Source: Fidelibacterota bacterium
Lineage (GTDB): Bacteria > Marinisomatota > Marinisomatia > Marinisomatales > S15-B10
Length of the DNA stretch: 64,000 nucleotides
Assembly (NCBI GenBank): GCA_002715465.1
Contig: PAYY01000024.1
Coordinates: forward strand, 1-64,000
Direction of reading: 5' to 3'
Shown piece after piece: positions 25,369 to 34,435 of this stretch. Position 1 is the first letter of the stretch. Each line of letters begins with the position of its first letter. The position numbers and the translations under genes were made by a program. The notes below the pieces were generated by a model. It saw nothing but the letters and a program-made list of their open reading frames with translations. It did no database searches and had not been told where the DNA came from.

Positions 25369-27228
25369 TTGACTAAAGTAGCCATTGCATTTTCATTGCA
25401 TGATTTTTATATGTTCAATAGAAATCATATAAAACCTGATGAGAAAAATTATTATTTAGATTTTAGTGACAATTTGTTCTTATCAACTGAACAGCTAGAA
25501 AAATCTGGTTTTTTGAAAATATCTGAAGAGACTATTGATAAAAATGGATTTAAATGGAATTATATTAACCTTTTAGGGAATTTGGGGAAAAGAATTAATT
25601 CTAAAGAATGGTGGGCAACAAGTATTGCTTCAAAGAACCGTATATCTTCTATTTTGCCGATACTTCTTTTCCAATACATTAGGTCTATTAAGATAATTAA
25701 GGAAGCAAATTACGATACACTTCTTATCCTTTCTCCAAATCTTATTTTGTTCAAAGCTTTGAGGGATTTCATAAATAGTGAGAAACAAAACTTCTTAAGT
25801 ACTAGAAATTTTCCAGATAATATTTTTTTCTCTTTTATTATTAATTTATTAAGAAAAGTAAGAGAAATAAAAAAAGTAATAATTAATGAGTTTTATTTTT
25901 TTAAAGATATTATTGGTCAAGCGACTGTCATATTAAATAATATTAAAACCATAAAAAAGGCCTACGACCACAGTTATTTTAATGGATTAAATAAGGATTT
26001 TGATTATACTGTTATTAAAACTCATGTATATTCAAATTCATTTATACAATCATCTAAAGGCAATGATTTGAAGGATCCTTTCTTTGGTGATTTACCTTCC
26101 TTCCTATCAAAAAGAGAAAAAATCATTTCGCTACTTCACCTTCATGGTGATTATAATAAAATTATTGGAAGCATAAATAGATGCAATGATCAAATTTTGA
26201 TTCCTTGGGAATATTTACTGAATCGAAGGGAAGTAATTTTTTCCATTTTCAAGTTATTTTTTTGGAGAATTAAAATTAAACCAACTTTTCTTTATGATGT
26301 CAATATTTCTCCTGTTGTTTCGGCTGAACTAAAAAGGAGCCGGTTTACATTGAATTCCTACCTTTTTTATGAAAGCATGAAAAGGCTTCTAAATAAAATA
26401 AATATTAAAAAGTTTTTCTATACATTTGAAAATATTCCTTGGGAAAGAATGGCAATTCTTTCTCTTAGGGAATTTTCTTCAACTACTAAAATTATAGGAT
26501 ATCAACATTCAATAGTTCCTGATGCTGATACAGGTGTCCTATTAAGTAAAGATGAGGTTAGTATAGGTCCTATTCCTGATAGAATTTTTACAACAGGTGA
26601 GATAACGAGTAATATAATTAATAGGCAAAGTGGGTTTAAAAATGGGATTGTATCTCCTGCTTGTGCTTTACGTTATGAATATCTCTATAAAATGAAACCA
26701 AAAGAAAGAACCAATTCAGGTAATATTTTATTGGCCTTAGAAGGTTCCCCTTCTGTTGTGAGAATGGTAAACTATGTTTTAGATCAACTGGCTAATTTAG
26801 ATGATATTAATTTGAGAATTCGTGCTCATCCAGTGATGCCATATAAAACAATTAAAAATTATATTAATTTTGATGTTTTAGATTTTGAAAATGTGACAAT
26901 CAGCAAAAATTCACTTGTTATTGATGATCTTTTGGAAACTGACATTTTAATTTATTGGGGGAGTACTGTTGCATTAGAAGCTTTAAGTATGGGTATACCA
27001 CTTATTAGATATAAAATGGGAAATCTATTTTCTTATGATCCTTTATTTGAATTATCTAATCTAAAATGGGAATGTTCTGAACAAGTTCCCTTAATTGACA
27101 TCATTAATTCAATATACAAAATGAATAATAGTGAGTATATGTTAGAATTAAGAAAGGCTAAATCGTATCTTGATCGATATTTTTATCCAATTACAAAACA
27201 GAATCTAGGAAAATTTTTTACTGTTTAG
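25369..27228 (+). CDS. large unrecognised glycosyltransferase-like protein
   Basis: The 619-residue protein has no clear N-terminal domain. The last 200 residues contain NILLALEGSPSVVRMV, LRIRAHPVMPYKTI and ETDILIYWGSTVALEALSMG followed by IPLIRYK, the pattern of the donor half of GT-B-fold capsule-type transferases. FFYTFENIPWERMAILSLRE and KIIGYQHSIVPDADTG resemble the acceptor-side loop seen in such proteins. A similar C-terminal arrangement is in the gene at 22544, so the pair may be distant relatives. It starts at TTG 25369, 13 bases after the methyltransferase. The function is likely glycosyl transfer but unproven. Confidence 0.55.
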   Translation: MTKVAIAFSLHDFYMFNRNHIKPDEKNYYLDFSDNLFLSTEQLEKSGFLKISEETIDKNGFKWNYINLLGNLGKRINSKEWWATSIASKNRISSILPILLFQYIRSIKIIKEANYDTLLILSPNLILFKALRDFINSEKQNFLSTRNFPDNIFFSFIINLLRKVREIKKVIINEFYFFKDIIGQATVILNNIKTIKKAYDHSYFNGLNKDFDYTVIKTHVYSNSFIQSSKGNDLKDPFFGDLPSFLSKREKIISLLHLHGDYNKIIGSINRCNDQILIPWEYLLNRREVIFSIFKLFFWRIKIKPTFLYDVNISPVVSAELKRSRFTLNSYLFYESMKRLLNKINIKKFFYTFENIPWERMAILSLREFSSTTKIIGYQHSIVPDADTGVLLSKDEVSIGPIPDRIFTTGEITSNIINRQSGFKNGIVSPACALRYEYLYKMKPKERTNSGNILLALEGSPSVVRMVNYVLDQLANLDDINLRIRAHPVMPYKTIKNYINFDVLDFENVTISKNSLVIDDLLETDILIYWGSTVALEALSMGIPLIRYKMGNLFSYDPLFELSNLKWECSEQVPLIDIINSIYKMNNSEYMLELRKAKSYLDRYFYPITKQNLGKFFTV

Positions 27229-27242
27229 TATATATTTAGTTT

Positions 27243-28274
27243 ATGGAAAAAGTTAATTGTGCCATTTTTGGCTATGGATATATGGGTGAAATTCGTCACC
27301 GAATGATCAATAAACATCCAAATCTAGAGCTAAAAAAAATCTGTGATAATAGAGTTGAAAAAATCCCATTAAAAGAGGATTGTGAATTAGTTGCAGATCC
27401 AAGACACATTATAGACAGTGAAGTAGAAGCTGTTTTTATATGTACTCCTAATCATATTATCCCTGAACTGGCAGTAAATTGTCTTGAAAGAGGGAAGCAT
27501 GTTTTTTGTGAAAAACCCCCAGGAAAAACTTTAGATGATATTAAAATTATTCGTAACGCTGAGCTTAATAATCCCGGAACAAAATTGATGTTTGGTTTTA
27601 ACCATCGATATCATCCAAGTATAATAAAAGCAAAATCTATTGTTGATTCTAATAGGTTGGGGAGCGTGGTAGCTCTTAGAGGGCTTTATGGTAAATCTGG
27701 AGGAAAGAATTTTTCTGAATCTTGGCGAAACAATTTTTCTATTTCAGGAGGAGGTATTTTATTAGATCAAGGGATACATATGCTTGATCTATTCAATTTG
27801 TTTATGGGTGGGTTTAAATCGGCAAAGGCTTTTTTAAGCAACGATTATTGGGGTTTTGATGTAGAAGATAATGCAGTTGTTATTCTAAAAAATGGTGATA
27901 ATAAGCTTGCAGTTTTACATTCATCAGCTACTTTTTGGAAGCATGTTTTTCAACTAAATATTATACTTGATAAAGGTTATTTGAAAATTGAAGGGTTGCT
28001 ATCTAAGACTGGAAGTTATGGTAGGGAAAAATTGGTTATTGGGCATCGTGAATTTGAAGATATATCACAAGCTGTGGGTAATCCTTCAGAGGAAACCATT
28101 TATTTTGATAAAGATTTGTCTTGGGAGATTGAAGTAGATATGTTTGCAACATCGATTCTAAATAATATGCCTGTAAATGGAAGTAATTCAGAAGATGCAT
28201 ATAATGCTATGAAGTTGGTGCATCTAGCCTATCAAGATAGTGATTTTCCTCTTTACTATAAGGAATTAATATAA
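27243..28274 (+). CDS. Gfo/Idh/MocA-family oxidoreductase
   Basis: This canonical family member of 343 residues has VNCAIFGYGYMGEIRHRMI as Rossmann motif, AVFICTPNHII, the EKP motif in HVFCEKPPGKTLDDI and MFGFNHRYHPSI. SGGGILLDQGIHMLDLFNLF supplies the catalytic-region His. It probably oxidises or reduces a sugar or nucleotide-sugar, as WbpB-type enzymes do. It overlaps the next gene by one base (TAATG). The substrate cannot be told from sequence. Confidence 0.8.
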   Translation: MEKVNCAIFGYGYMGEIRHRMINKHPNLELKKICDNRVEKIPLKEDCELVADPRHIIDSEVEAVFICTPNHIIPELAVNCLERGKHVFCEKPPGKTLDDIKIIRNAELNNPGTKLMFGFNHRYHPSIIKAKSIVDSNRLGSVVALRGLYGKSGGKNFSESWRNNFSISGGGILLDQGIHMLDLFNLFMGGFKSAKAFLSNDYWGFDVEDNAVVILKNGDNKLAVLHSSATFWKHVFQLNIILDKGYLKIEGLLSKTGSYGREKLVIGHREFEDISQAVGNPSEETIYFDKDLSWEIEVDMFATSILNNMPVNGSNSEDAYNAMKLVHLAYQDSDFPLYYKELI

Positions 28275-29275
28275 TGGAAAGGGCTGTTGTTCACAGCGAT
28301 CTAAATAAAAGAGAAATCCAGCCACAGAGTTTATTATTAAAATATCAAGATTTATTAGCGGAAGATATTTTCAAACTCATTTTACCATTATCTTTAGAAG
28401 AGTCATCTTGTCCGGTAAGTGGTGAAAGATCAGTAAAAAATTCTTTTTCTAAAATGGGTATGTTTTATAGGGTAAGTAAAACAATGGAAAATATTTATCT
28501 TTCTCCTCGACCTGATATGGAAACACTTCGATTATTTTATTCTAAATCAATAGCTAGAGAATTTTGGTTAAAAGAACTATGGCCAAAGACAAAAAATATT
28601 CGAATCCAAAAAATTATTTTACCACAATTGGATTGGGTTGAAAATTTTATTTCTCAATTTGGTCTGAAAAAAAAATTGGAAATTGCTGAGTTTCTTCCGA
28701 ATCATTGGGGTTATTATAAAGAAGTGAATAAAAAATTTTCAAGTATAAAATATAACTTAGTAGAACCATTATTTAATATCGAGGAAGATAAAAATATTTT
28801 TGGAGAATGTTTATTATCAGATGATATTATTAATAATTCGTTTGATATAGCCCTATTGTTCGAAAGTTTAGATAGGTCACCTGAACCTGCGAATCTGCTT
28901 CAAATTGTTAAAGAGGGATTGAAACCTGGGGGTTTGTGTTTTATTACTTGTTTATTATCTAGTGGTTTTGAAGTACAGTCACTTGGAGAAAAGTCAGAAG
29001 TTTTTGTTCCTCCAGAAAGAATGAATCTGTTTTCCTTTGAAGGATTACAAACTCTTTTGGATAACATTGGAGGTTTTGAAGTAATTGAGTTTAGTACGCC
29101 TGGAGTATTAGATATACCAAATGTAATAGATAAATTGAATTATATAGAGGTTCACCCATTTTTTAATTATATCTTGAGAGATAGAAAAGATCCATCATTA
29201 GTTCAATCATTTCAAGATTTTCTTCAAATTAATCGTTTGGGAACATTTGGACGACTAGTATTAAAAAAAAATTAA
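28274..29275 (+). CDS. SAM methyltransferase-like protein with degenerate zinc-knuckle N-terminus
   Basis: The 333-residue protein has the layout of sugar methyltransferases that begin with a zinc-knuckle (CxxCG ... CxxCG ... PRP). Here it reads CPVSGERSV ... RVSKTMENIYLSPRPDMETLRLFYSKS, so nearly all the cysteines are lost. The methyltransferase core is divergent: motif I is EIAEFLPNHWGYYKE without the usual glycines, while FDIALLFESLDRSPEPANLL and EGLKPGGLCFIT are recognisable later motifs. It may be an inactive or repurposed methyltransferase. It is coupled by one base to the upstream oxidoreductase. Confidence 0.55.
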   Translation: MERAVVHSDLNKREIQPQSLLLKYQDLLAEDIFKLILPLSLEESSCPVSGERSVKNSFSKMGMFYRVSKTMENIYLSPRPDMETLRLFYSKSIAREFWLKELWPKTKNIRIQKIILPQLDWVENFISQFGLKKKLEIAEFLPNHWGYYKEVNKKFSSIKYNLVEPLFNIEEDKNIFGECLLSDDIINNSFDIALLFESLDRSPEPANLLQIVKEGLKPGGLCFITCLLSSGFEVQSLGEKSEVFVPPERMNLFSFEGLQTLLDNIGGFEVIEFSTPGVLDIPNVIDKLNYIEVHPFFNYILRDRKDPSLVQSFQDFLQINRLGTFGRLVLKKN

Positions 29276-29293
29276 ATAATTAGGGAGTGAAAA

Positions 29294-29896
29294 TTGAAAT
29301 ACGCTAAACGTTATTTTGAAGAAGTAGAAAAAATTGCTAAATCAATAAATCTAGATACTATTGAAAACATAATTACTATTTTGATTGATTTGAAAACTAC
29401 AAAAGGTAGATTGTTTTTTATTGGTGTGGGAGGTAGTGCGGCTAATTGTACCCATGCTGTAAATGATTTTAGAAAAATTGGTGGAATAGAGTCCTATACT
29501 CCTAATGACAATGTTGCAGAATTAACAGCCCGAACTAATGATGAAGGTTGGGATACAGTATATGCCCCTTGGCTTAAGTGTAGTAATTTAAATAATAGAG
29601 ATGTGGTATTTGTCTTTAGTGTAGGTGGTGGAAATAGAGAAAATAATATTAGTGTAAATATTGTAAAAGCACTACAATATACTAAAAAGGTAAGGGCTAG
29701 AATAATAGGTATTACTGGTCGAGATGGAGGTTATACGAAAGAGATGGCTGATGCTTGTATTGTTATTCCTACTCAAAGCAACGATACTATAACTCCACAT
29801 GCAGAGTCATGGCAGTCAGTAATTTGGCACATGATAGTTACGGACCCTAGAATAATGGTAATGTCAAATAAATGGGAATCATTAGATCGAAAGTAA
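29294..29896 (+). CDS. SIS-domain phosphosugar isomerase (GmhA/KdsD-like)
   Basis: The single SIS domain of 200 residues has LFFIGVGGSAANCTHAVNDF, the phosphosugar-binding VVFVFSVGGGNRENNIS, and IIGITGRDGGYTKEMADACI. The closest architecture is sedoheptulose-7-phosphate isomerase GmhA, and KdsD also has a SIS domain. The TTG start has GGGAG at 29283-29287. In this locus it could make the aldose phosphate used by the aldolase/HAD/KdsB-like genes a few kilobases downstream; that link is inference. Confidence 0.78.
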   Translation: MKYAKRYFEEVEKIAKSINLDTIENIITILIDLKTTKGRLFFIGVGGSAANCTHAVNDFRKIGGIESYTPNDNVAELTARTNDEGWDTVYAPWLKCSNLNNRDVVFVFSVGGGNRENNISVNIVKALQYTKKVRARIIGITGRDGGYTKEMADACIVIPTQSNDTITPHAESWQSVIWHMIVTDPRIMVMSNKWESLDRK

Positions 29897-29902
29897 TGAG
29901 AG

Positions 29903-30802
29903 ATGAATTTTGATATAATTTTAACCATTTTTTTTATAATTTTTTGTTCTTTTTTAATTTTAAAAAATAAAATTTTTATATATGCTTTTATAAAAACACT
30001 ATATAAAAATTATAATATAATTTCAAATTTACAAAAATCATTGGCTAATGAAAAACAGCGCACAAAAGAGGAAAAAAAGCTTGCAAAGATATTAGTTCCA
30101 AGAAAGGAGGTTAATTGTAGAGGTGCAAATTTTACACTTAGCTCTGAAAATTGGATTACAAATTATCGTTGGGAAAGTTTTGATGCTAAGGAACCAGAAA
30201 CACTTGATTGGATAGATAATGAAATAAAAGAAGGAGATATTTTTTTTGACATTGGTTCTAATGTGGGGGTTTATTCTATATATGCCGCAAAAAAATATTC
30301 AAACATTAAAGTAATTTCTATAGAGTGTGAATATTCTAATCTTCATTTATTAAAAGAAAATATTATACATAATTCTTTAGGAGAAGTTATTATTCCTTAT
30401 TCAATTGGTTTAGGAGATAAAGAAGAAATAAGTTATTTAAATATTCAAGATTTCACACCAGGTTCAGCAATGCATTCGGTTTCCACAAAAAAAATTGAGA
30501 AGACATTTGAAGATCAAAAAGTGATATGGAGAGAAGGTATTGCTAAAATATCAATAGATTTTTTTTGTAAGAGCACGGGAATAAAGCCAAATTGCATGAA
30601 GATAGATGTTGATGGAGGTGAGAATAATATTTTTATTGGTGCAGAAGAAACTTTCAAAAAAGAATATCTTAGAACACTATTGATAGAGATATCTAGAGAT
30701 TCAATTAATTATAAAGAATGTGAAAATTTTTTAGTTCATTCTGGGTTTTATCTATCATCTGAAGTTGAGGAAAGAAGTAATCAAGTATGGATTAGAAGAT
30801 GA
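29903..30802 (+). CDS. membrane-anchored FkbM-family methyltransferase
   Basis: The N-terminus carries one hydrophobic segment (FDIILTIFFIIFCSFLIL, residues 2-19), a likely signal anchor, followed by a basic stretch. The FkbM domain has FFDIGSNVGVYSIYAAKKY as motif I, VISIECEYSNLHLLKENI, and NCMKIDVDGGENNIFIGAEE. FkbM proteins O-methylate sugars or lipids; membrane anchoring suggests action on a lipid-linked glycan. It starts 6 bases after the SIS gene. Confidence 0.8.
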   Translation: MNFDIILTIFFIIFCSFLILKNKIFIYAFIKTLYKNYNIISNLQKSLANEKQRTKEEKKLAKILVPRKEVNCRGANFTLSSENWITNYRWESFDAKEPETLDWIDNEIKEGDIFFDIGSNVGVYSIYAAKKYSNIKVISIECEYSNLHLLKENIIHNSLGEVIIPYSIGLGDKEEISYLNIQDFTPGSAMHSVSTKKIEKTFEDQKVIWREGIAKISIDFFCKSTGIKPNCMKIDVDGGENNIFIGAEETFKKEYLRTLLIEISRDSINYKECENFLVHSGFYLSSEVEERSNQVWIRR

Positions 30803-30855
30803 AGTTTAAAACATCCAATGTTAAACATAAAATTTGGAGAAAATAATTTTTTAAC

Positions 30856-32061
30856 ATGAAAATATGTTGTTTAACCTCAGGAACAGTAGGTGGTGGGGTA
30901 AAAATGATGGTTAGATTAGCTTCTAACCTATGTGAAAATCATAACGTGACAATTCTTTATCCTCTTGTTAAGCACTTTACAACTTATCATGTTTTGCGAG
31001 AAACAAATGATAAAGTTAAGCTCCAATATATAAAAAATGAATTATTAGCATCCGGATTTAATGATACTTTAGCTCAATTTTATTCTTCCAAACTTTTATC
31101 AAAATATAAAAGGAATAAAGTAGCCAAGATATCATCTATTATTAAAAATAAAAATAAGAAAAAATTTTTTTTTAATGCTGATCTTGATAATCGAGTTCAC
31201 CTAAAAAATTATCCTATGGTTATTAGTGAATCTATGCTTAAAGGATTTGATTTAATTATTTATCAATCAGTCTGGCAATATCATGAATTAAAAAATGTCA
31301 CCCCTAAGAATATAAAAAGAATTCATTGGTCATTAGCAGATTATTTGTTTTGTAATGGTATCAATTTCCCTTTAAGTAATATTTTAGAAGCCTATAATTC
31401 TAATGACGTAATTATTGCTCCTTCAACAATAACTGCATTAAAACTTGAAAATTATGGATTTAATGTTAATTCAATTATTCATGGCGGTATTGATAGGTTA
31501 TTTAGCCCTAATTCTGAATTAAATAAAGGAGAGGTGAAGAATATTCTTGGCTATTTTCAACCAGCTTGGTGGGTTAAAGGAGCCGCAAGTATTTTACAAT
31601 GTTTTAAAAGAATTAGGATAAACTATCCAACAATAACACTTACTCTTTTTGGACATCAACAATCTGATATTGGTTTATATAATGAAGTATGTGATAATTT
31701 TTTTACAGATTTGTCTTCAATTGAAGTAAGAGATTTATATCGTAAAAACGACATTTTTGTATACCCAAGTTATTGTGATGGTTTCCCCTCAACACCTTTG
31801 GAAGCTATGGCTTCTGGTTGTGCCGTAGTCTCTACGAAAGTAGGAGCTGTTCCAGAATATGCTACTCATGGAAAGAATGCACTCCTTTCTGATCCGATGG
31901 ATGATGACAGTCTGTATAAAAATATTGTTGATTTAATTGAAGGAAAAGTCACGAGAAATAAATTAATTGAGGATGGTATTAATTCAGCAAAAAATTGGAC
32001 GTGGGCCGAAACAGCTAATCAATTCAATCAATTATTTGATGATTTAAGTCCTCAAAAATAA
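30856..32061 (+). CDS. GT4-family glycosyltransferase
   Basis: The GT-B-fold transferase of 401 residues has an N-terminal domain with TSGTVGGGVKMMVRLASNL and a C-terminal donor-binding domain with ILGYFQPAWWVKGAASIL. It carries the E-x7-E-type motif in FVYPSYCDGFPSTPLEAMAS followed by GCAVVSTKVGAVPEYATHGK. Donor and acceptor are unknown. It follows FkbM after 53 bases and is followed by an epimerase gene with a good AGGAG Shine-Dalgarno. Confidence 0.85.
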   Translation: MKICCLTSGTVGGGVKMMVRLASNLCENHNVTILYPLVKHFTTYHVLRETNDKVKLQYIKNELLASGFNDTLAQFYSSKLLSKYKRNKVAKISSIIKNKNKKKFFFNADLDNRVHLKNYPMVISESMLKGFDLIIYQSVWQYHELKNVTPKNIKRIHWSLADYLFCNGINFPLSNILEAYNSNDVIIAPSTITALKLENYGFNVNSIIHGGIDRLFSPNSELNKGEVKNILGYFQPAWWVKGAASILQCFKRIRINYPTITLTLFGHQQSDIGLYNEVCDNFFTDLSSIEVRDLYRKNDIFVYPSYCDGFPSTPLEAMASGCAVVSTKVGAVPEYATHGKNALLSDPMDDDSLYKNIVDLIEGKVTRNKLIEDGINSAKNWTWAETANQFNQLFDDLSPQK

Positions 32062-32075
32062 CAGGAGAGATATTC

Positions 32076-32984
32076 ATGAATATTTTGGTTACAGGTGGAG
32101 CGGGTTTTATTGGTTCACATCTTAGTAGTTATCTGGTAAAAAGAGGAGATAATGTAATTGTACTTGACAATCTTCTTCGTGGGAACAAAATAGAGAAAGA
32201 TGTTTTAGGTGATATAGATTTAGTAGAAGGGGATATTCGTGATGAGGATTTAATTTACAGGTTATGTAAGAAGTGTGATTTAGTTTATCATTTGGCTGCT
32301 GTTCTTGGTGTTGATGTGGTGGCAGAGAATCCTATTGAAACTATGGATGTTGAAGCTGTTGGAATTAAGAACATAGTTAATGGATCAATAAAAGGTGGGG
32401 TTGAAAAAATTATTTATTCCTCAACGAGTGGTGTGTATGGTAAAAATATTATGGAGAAAGCAGTTACTGAGGATTTAGAAGTTTCTCCGAGATCAAGTTA
32501 TTCGATTGCAAAAAGATTTTGTGAAATTTATCTAGCTTCAACTTTTGAAGAAGAAGGTTTAAATACTATTTCAGTAAGATTATTTAATGTTTACGGTTCT
32601 AGACAAGATGATAGAATGGTAATTCCTAGATTTGTTGATCAAGCTTTAAATAATGCTCCAATTACAGTTTTTGGTTCTGGAGATCAAACCCGTGATTTTA
32701 CTTTTATTGATGATGTAATAAAATCTATGGTATCTCTTGGAGATGGTTATAATGGGAATGATGTTTTCAATATAGCAAGGGGGAAAGATTTAACTATATT
32801 TGAACTGGCAAAATTTATAAAATCATTTTTCAATAGTTCTTCTGAAATAAAAAAATGTGATGTTCCAGGCCATAGATACGATTTTGAAGTTGAAAAAAGG
32901 TTTGGCAATTCTGATAAGCTTGAAAAAACAATAAATTATAGACCATCAACATCATTTAATGAAGGATTTAGTAAAATATACTAA
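32076..32984 (+). CDS. NAD-dependent epimerase/dehydratase (extended SDR)
   Basis: The Rossmann motif VTGGAGFIGSHLSSYL, the LAAVLGVDVVAENP segment, YSSTSGVYG, the catalytic YSIAK and VRLFNVYGSRQDDRMVIPRF with GDQTRDFTFIDDVI are typical of nucleotide-sugar epimerases, dehydratases or UDP-xylose synthases. Length 302. The start ATG follows AGGAG closely. Downstream lie an HpcH/HpaI aldolase and other sugar-acid genes, so it may prepare the aldehyde substrate or another sugar; the exact reaction cannot be assigned. Confidence 0.82.
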   Translation: MNILVTGGAGFIGSHLSSYLVKRGDNVIVLDNLLRGNKIEKDVLGDIDLVEGDIRDEDLIYRLCKKCDLVYHLAAVLGVDVVAENPIETMDVEAVGIKNIVNGSIKGGVEKIIYSSTSGVYGKNIMEKAVTEDLEVSPRSSYSIAKRFCEIYLASTFEEEGLNTISVRLFNVYGSRQDDRMVIPRFVDQALNNAPITVFGSGDQTRDFTFIDDVIKSMVSLGDGYNGNDVFNIARGKDLTIFELAKFIKSFFNSSSEIKKCDVPGHRYDFEVEKRFGNSDKLEKTINYRPSTSFNEGFSKIY

Positions 32985-32996
32985 TGAAATAATTTT

Positions 32997-33764
32997 ATGA
33001 GAGAACTTTTTAAAGAAAAATTAGTAAAAAGAATTAATCTTTTTGGCGCTTGGACTTCTATTAGTCACCCTCAGATTACAGAAATGCTTATTCGCAGCAA
33101 TGTGGATTTTTTAGGTATAGATATTGAGCATAGTACTATAAGTCAAGAACAATCTCAAAGAATCATTGCTGCTTGTCATGCTAATGATATTCTTTGTTTA
33201 CCAAGGATAGCAACTCATTGTAAGGAAAGTATAAAACGTTTATTAGATTCAGGTGCTGATGGATTGATTGTTCCAAATGTGGAAACACCTGATCAAATTG
33301 AGAAATTAATTGAATGGTCAAAATATCCTCCATTAGGTAAAAGGGGATATGGTATAGCTAGAGCCCAAGGATATGGTCATGATTTTGAAGAATATTCATC
33401 TAAATGGAATATGAATTCAATTTTGATTATTCAGGTTGAATCAATTCAAGCCGTTGAAAATATTAATGAATTATTGAAGTTTAAGGAAATCGATGGAGTT
33501 ATGATTGGTCCATATGACATATCTGGGTCTTTAGATATCCCTGGAAAAATAAATCATCCAAAAGTTCAAGCAGCAGGAAAAAGAGTTGTAGATGTATGCA
33601 AATCTCATGGTAAAGCATGCGGCACACAAGATATTGATCCTTCCCAAAAAAGCATAGAACAAGCATTTAAGGATGGTTATAGTTTTGTAATTCTTGCTTC
33701 TGATGTTTTTATTCTTTGGAAATGGGGTGAAAAAATAAGAGATATGATTAAAACATTTCGATGA
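32997..33764 (+). CDS. HpcH/HpaI-family class II aldolase
   Basis: The 255-residue metal-dependent aldolase has FGAWTSISHPQITEMLIRS, FLGIDIEHSTIS, DSGADGLIVPNVETPDQIEKL, and the metal-binding Glu and Asp in IIQVESIQAVENI and VMIGPYDISGSL. Characterised relatives condense pyruvate with aldehydes to give 2-keto-3-deoxy-4-hydroxy acids. Placed before a HAD phosphatase and a KdsB-like cytidylyltransferase, it may form a 3-deoxy-ulosonic acid from pyruvate, replacing the PEP-dependent KdsA step. It overlaps the HAD gene as ATGA. Confidence 0.82.
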   Translation: MRELFKEKLVKRINLFGAWTSISHPQITEMLIRSNVDFLGIDIEHSTISQEQSQRIIAACHANDILCLPRIATHCKESIKRLLDSGADGLIVPNVETPDQIEKLIEWSKYPPLGKRGYGIARAQGYGHDFEEYSSKWNMNSILIIQVESIQAVENINELLKFKEIDGVMIGPYDISGSLDIPGKINHPKVQAAGKRVVDVCKSHGKACGTQDIDPSQKSIEQAFKDGYSFVILASDVFILWKWGEKIRDMIKTFR

Positions 33765-34435
33765 GAAAATTATCACTTAAGTTTATAGCTTTAGATTTAG
33801 ATGGTACTTTAATTCAATCGAATAGGATAAAAGATAAAGCCTTCGAAACTATTTTGGGAAATTGGCCTGAACATAAAAAAACTATGCTTGATTGGCATAG
33901 GCTAAAGAACAATATTGATCGTCATGAAAAATTCCGTTTTTTTGTTGAAGAAATTTTAAATGAAAAAGGCAATAATGTTTTGTATGAAAATTTAGCGGAT
34001 AAATTTTCTCATTTAACTCTCCAAGCCGTAATAGATTGTCCTTGGGTAGAAGGTGCCCAAGAATTCCTCAATTATTTTCAGGGGAAATTACCTATTTATT
34101 TAGTTTCTGCTACTCCACAGAATGAATTAGAAAAAATTATTATTGGTCGTCATTTAGGAGGTGTCTTTAAAAAAGTTTATGGTGCTCCATTAAACAAAGC
34201 TTGTGTACTAAAAAGAATTATTAGTATGGAAAAAGGGCTCCCAAAAAATTCAATTTATATTGGAGATAGCCCAGAGGATCAAGAAGCGGCTAATATTTTG
34301 GGAGTGAATTTCATAGGTTTAGATCCTGATAGGAGATTAAAAAAAACTGGAGAATTTATTTTTTCAAATTTTAAATATATTTTAGAATATATTAGAGAAA
34401 ATTTTGAATTATATAGACCAATTATTTTCGCTTAA
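33761..34435 (+). CDS. HAD-superfamily phosphatase
   Basis: The 224-residue HAD hydrolase has a helical cap: motif I FIALDLDGTLIQSNRIKD, cap region about residues 20-90, motif II LVSATPQNELEK, lysine in the NKACVLKRIISME region, and motif III IYIGDSPEDQEAANILG. It resembles phosphoglycolate phosphatase-type enzymes and is not a KdsC orthologue (KdsC lacks the cap). Position suggests dephosphorylation of the aldolase product. Its 3' end overlaps the following SDR by 32 bases. Confidence 0.8.
   Translation: MRKLSLKFIALDLDGTLIQSNRIKDKAFETILGNWPEHKKTMLDWHRLKNNIDRHEKFRFFVEEILNEKGNNVLYENLADKFSHLTLQAVIDCPWVEGAQEFLNYFQGKLPIYLVSATPQNELEKIIIGRHLGGVFKKVYGAPLNKACVLKRIISMEKGLPKNSIYIGDSPEDQEAANILGVNFIGLDPDRRLKKTGEFIFSNFKYILEYIRENFELYRPIIFA

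Noticed and set aside
30803..30855. Possible terminator from the GTTTAA/TTAAAC inverted repeat
   Set aside because: The six-base stem with an 11-base loop is too weak and lacks a T tract.
34404..34435. Shorter SDR starting after the HAD gene stop
   Set aside because: No start codon lies between 34435 and the cofactor loop; the overlap with TTG 34404 gives the normal SDR N-terminus.
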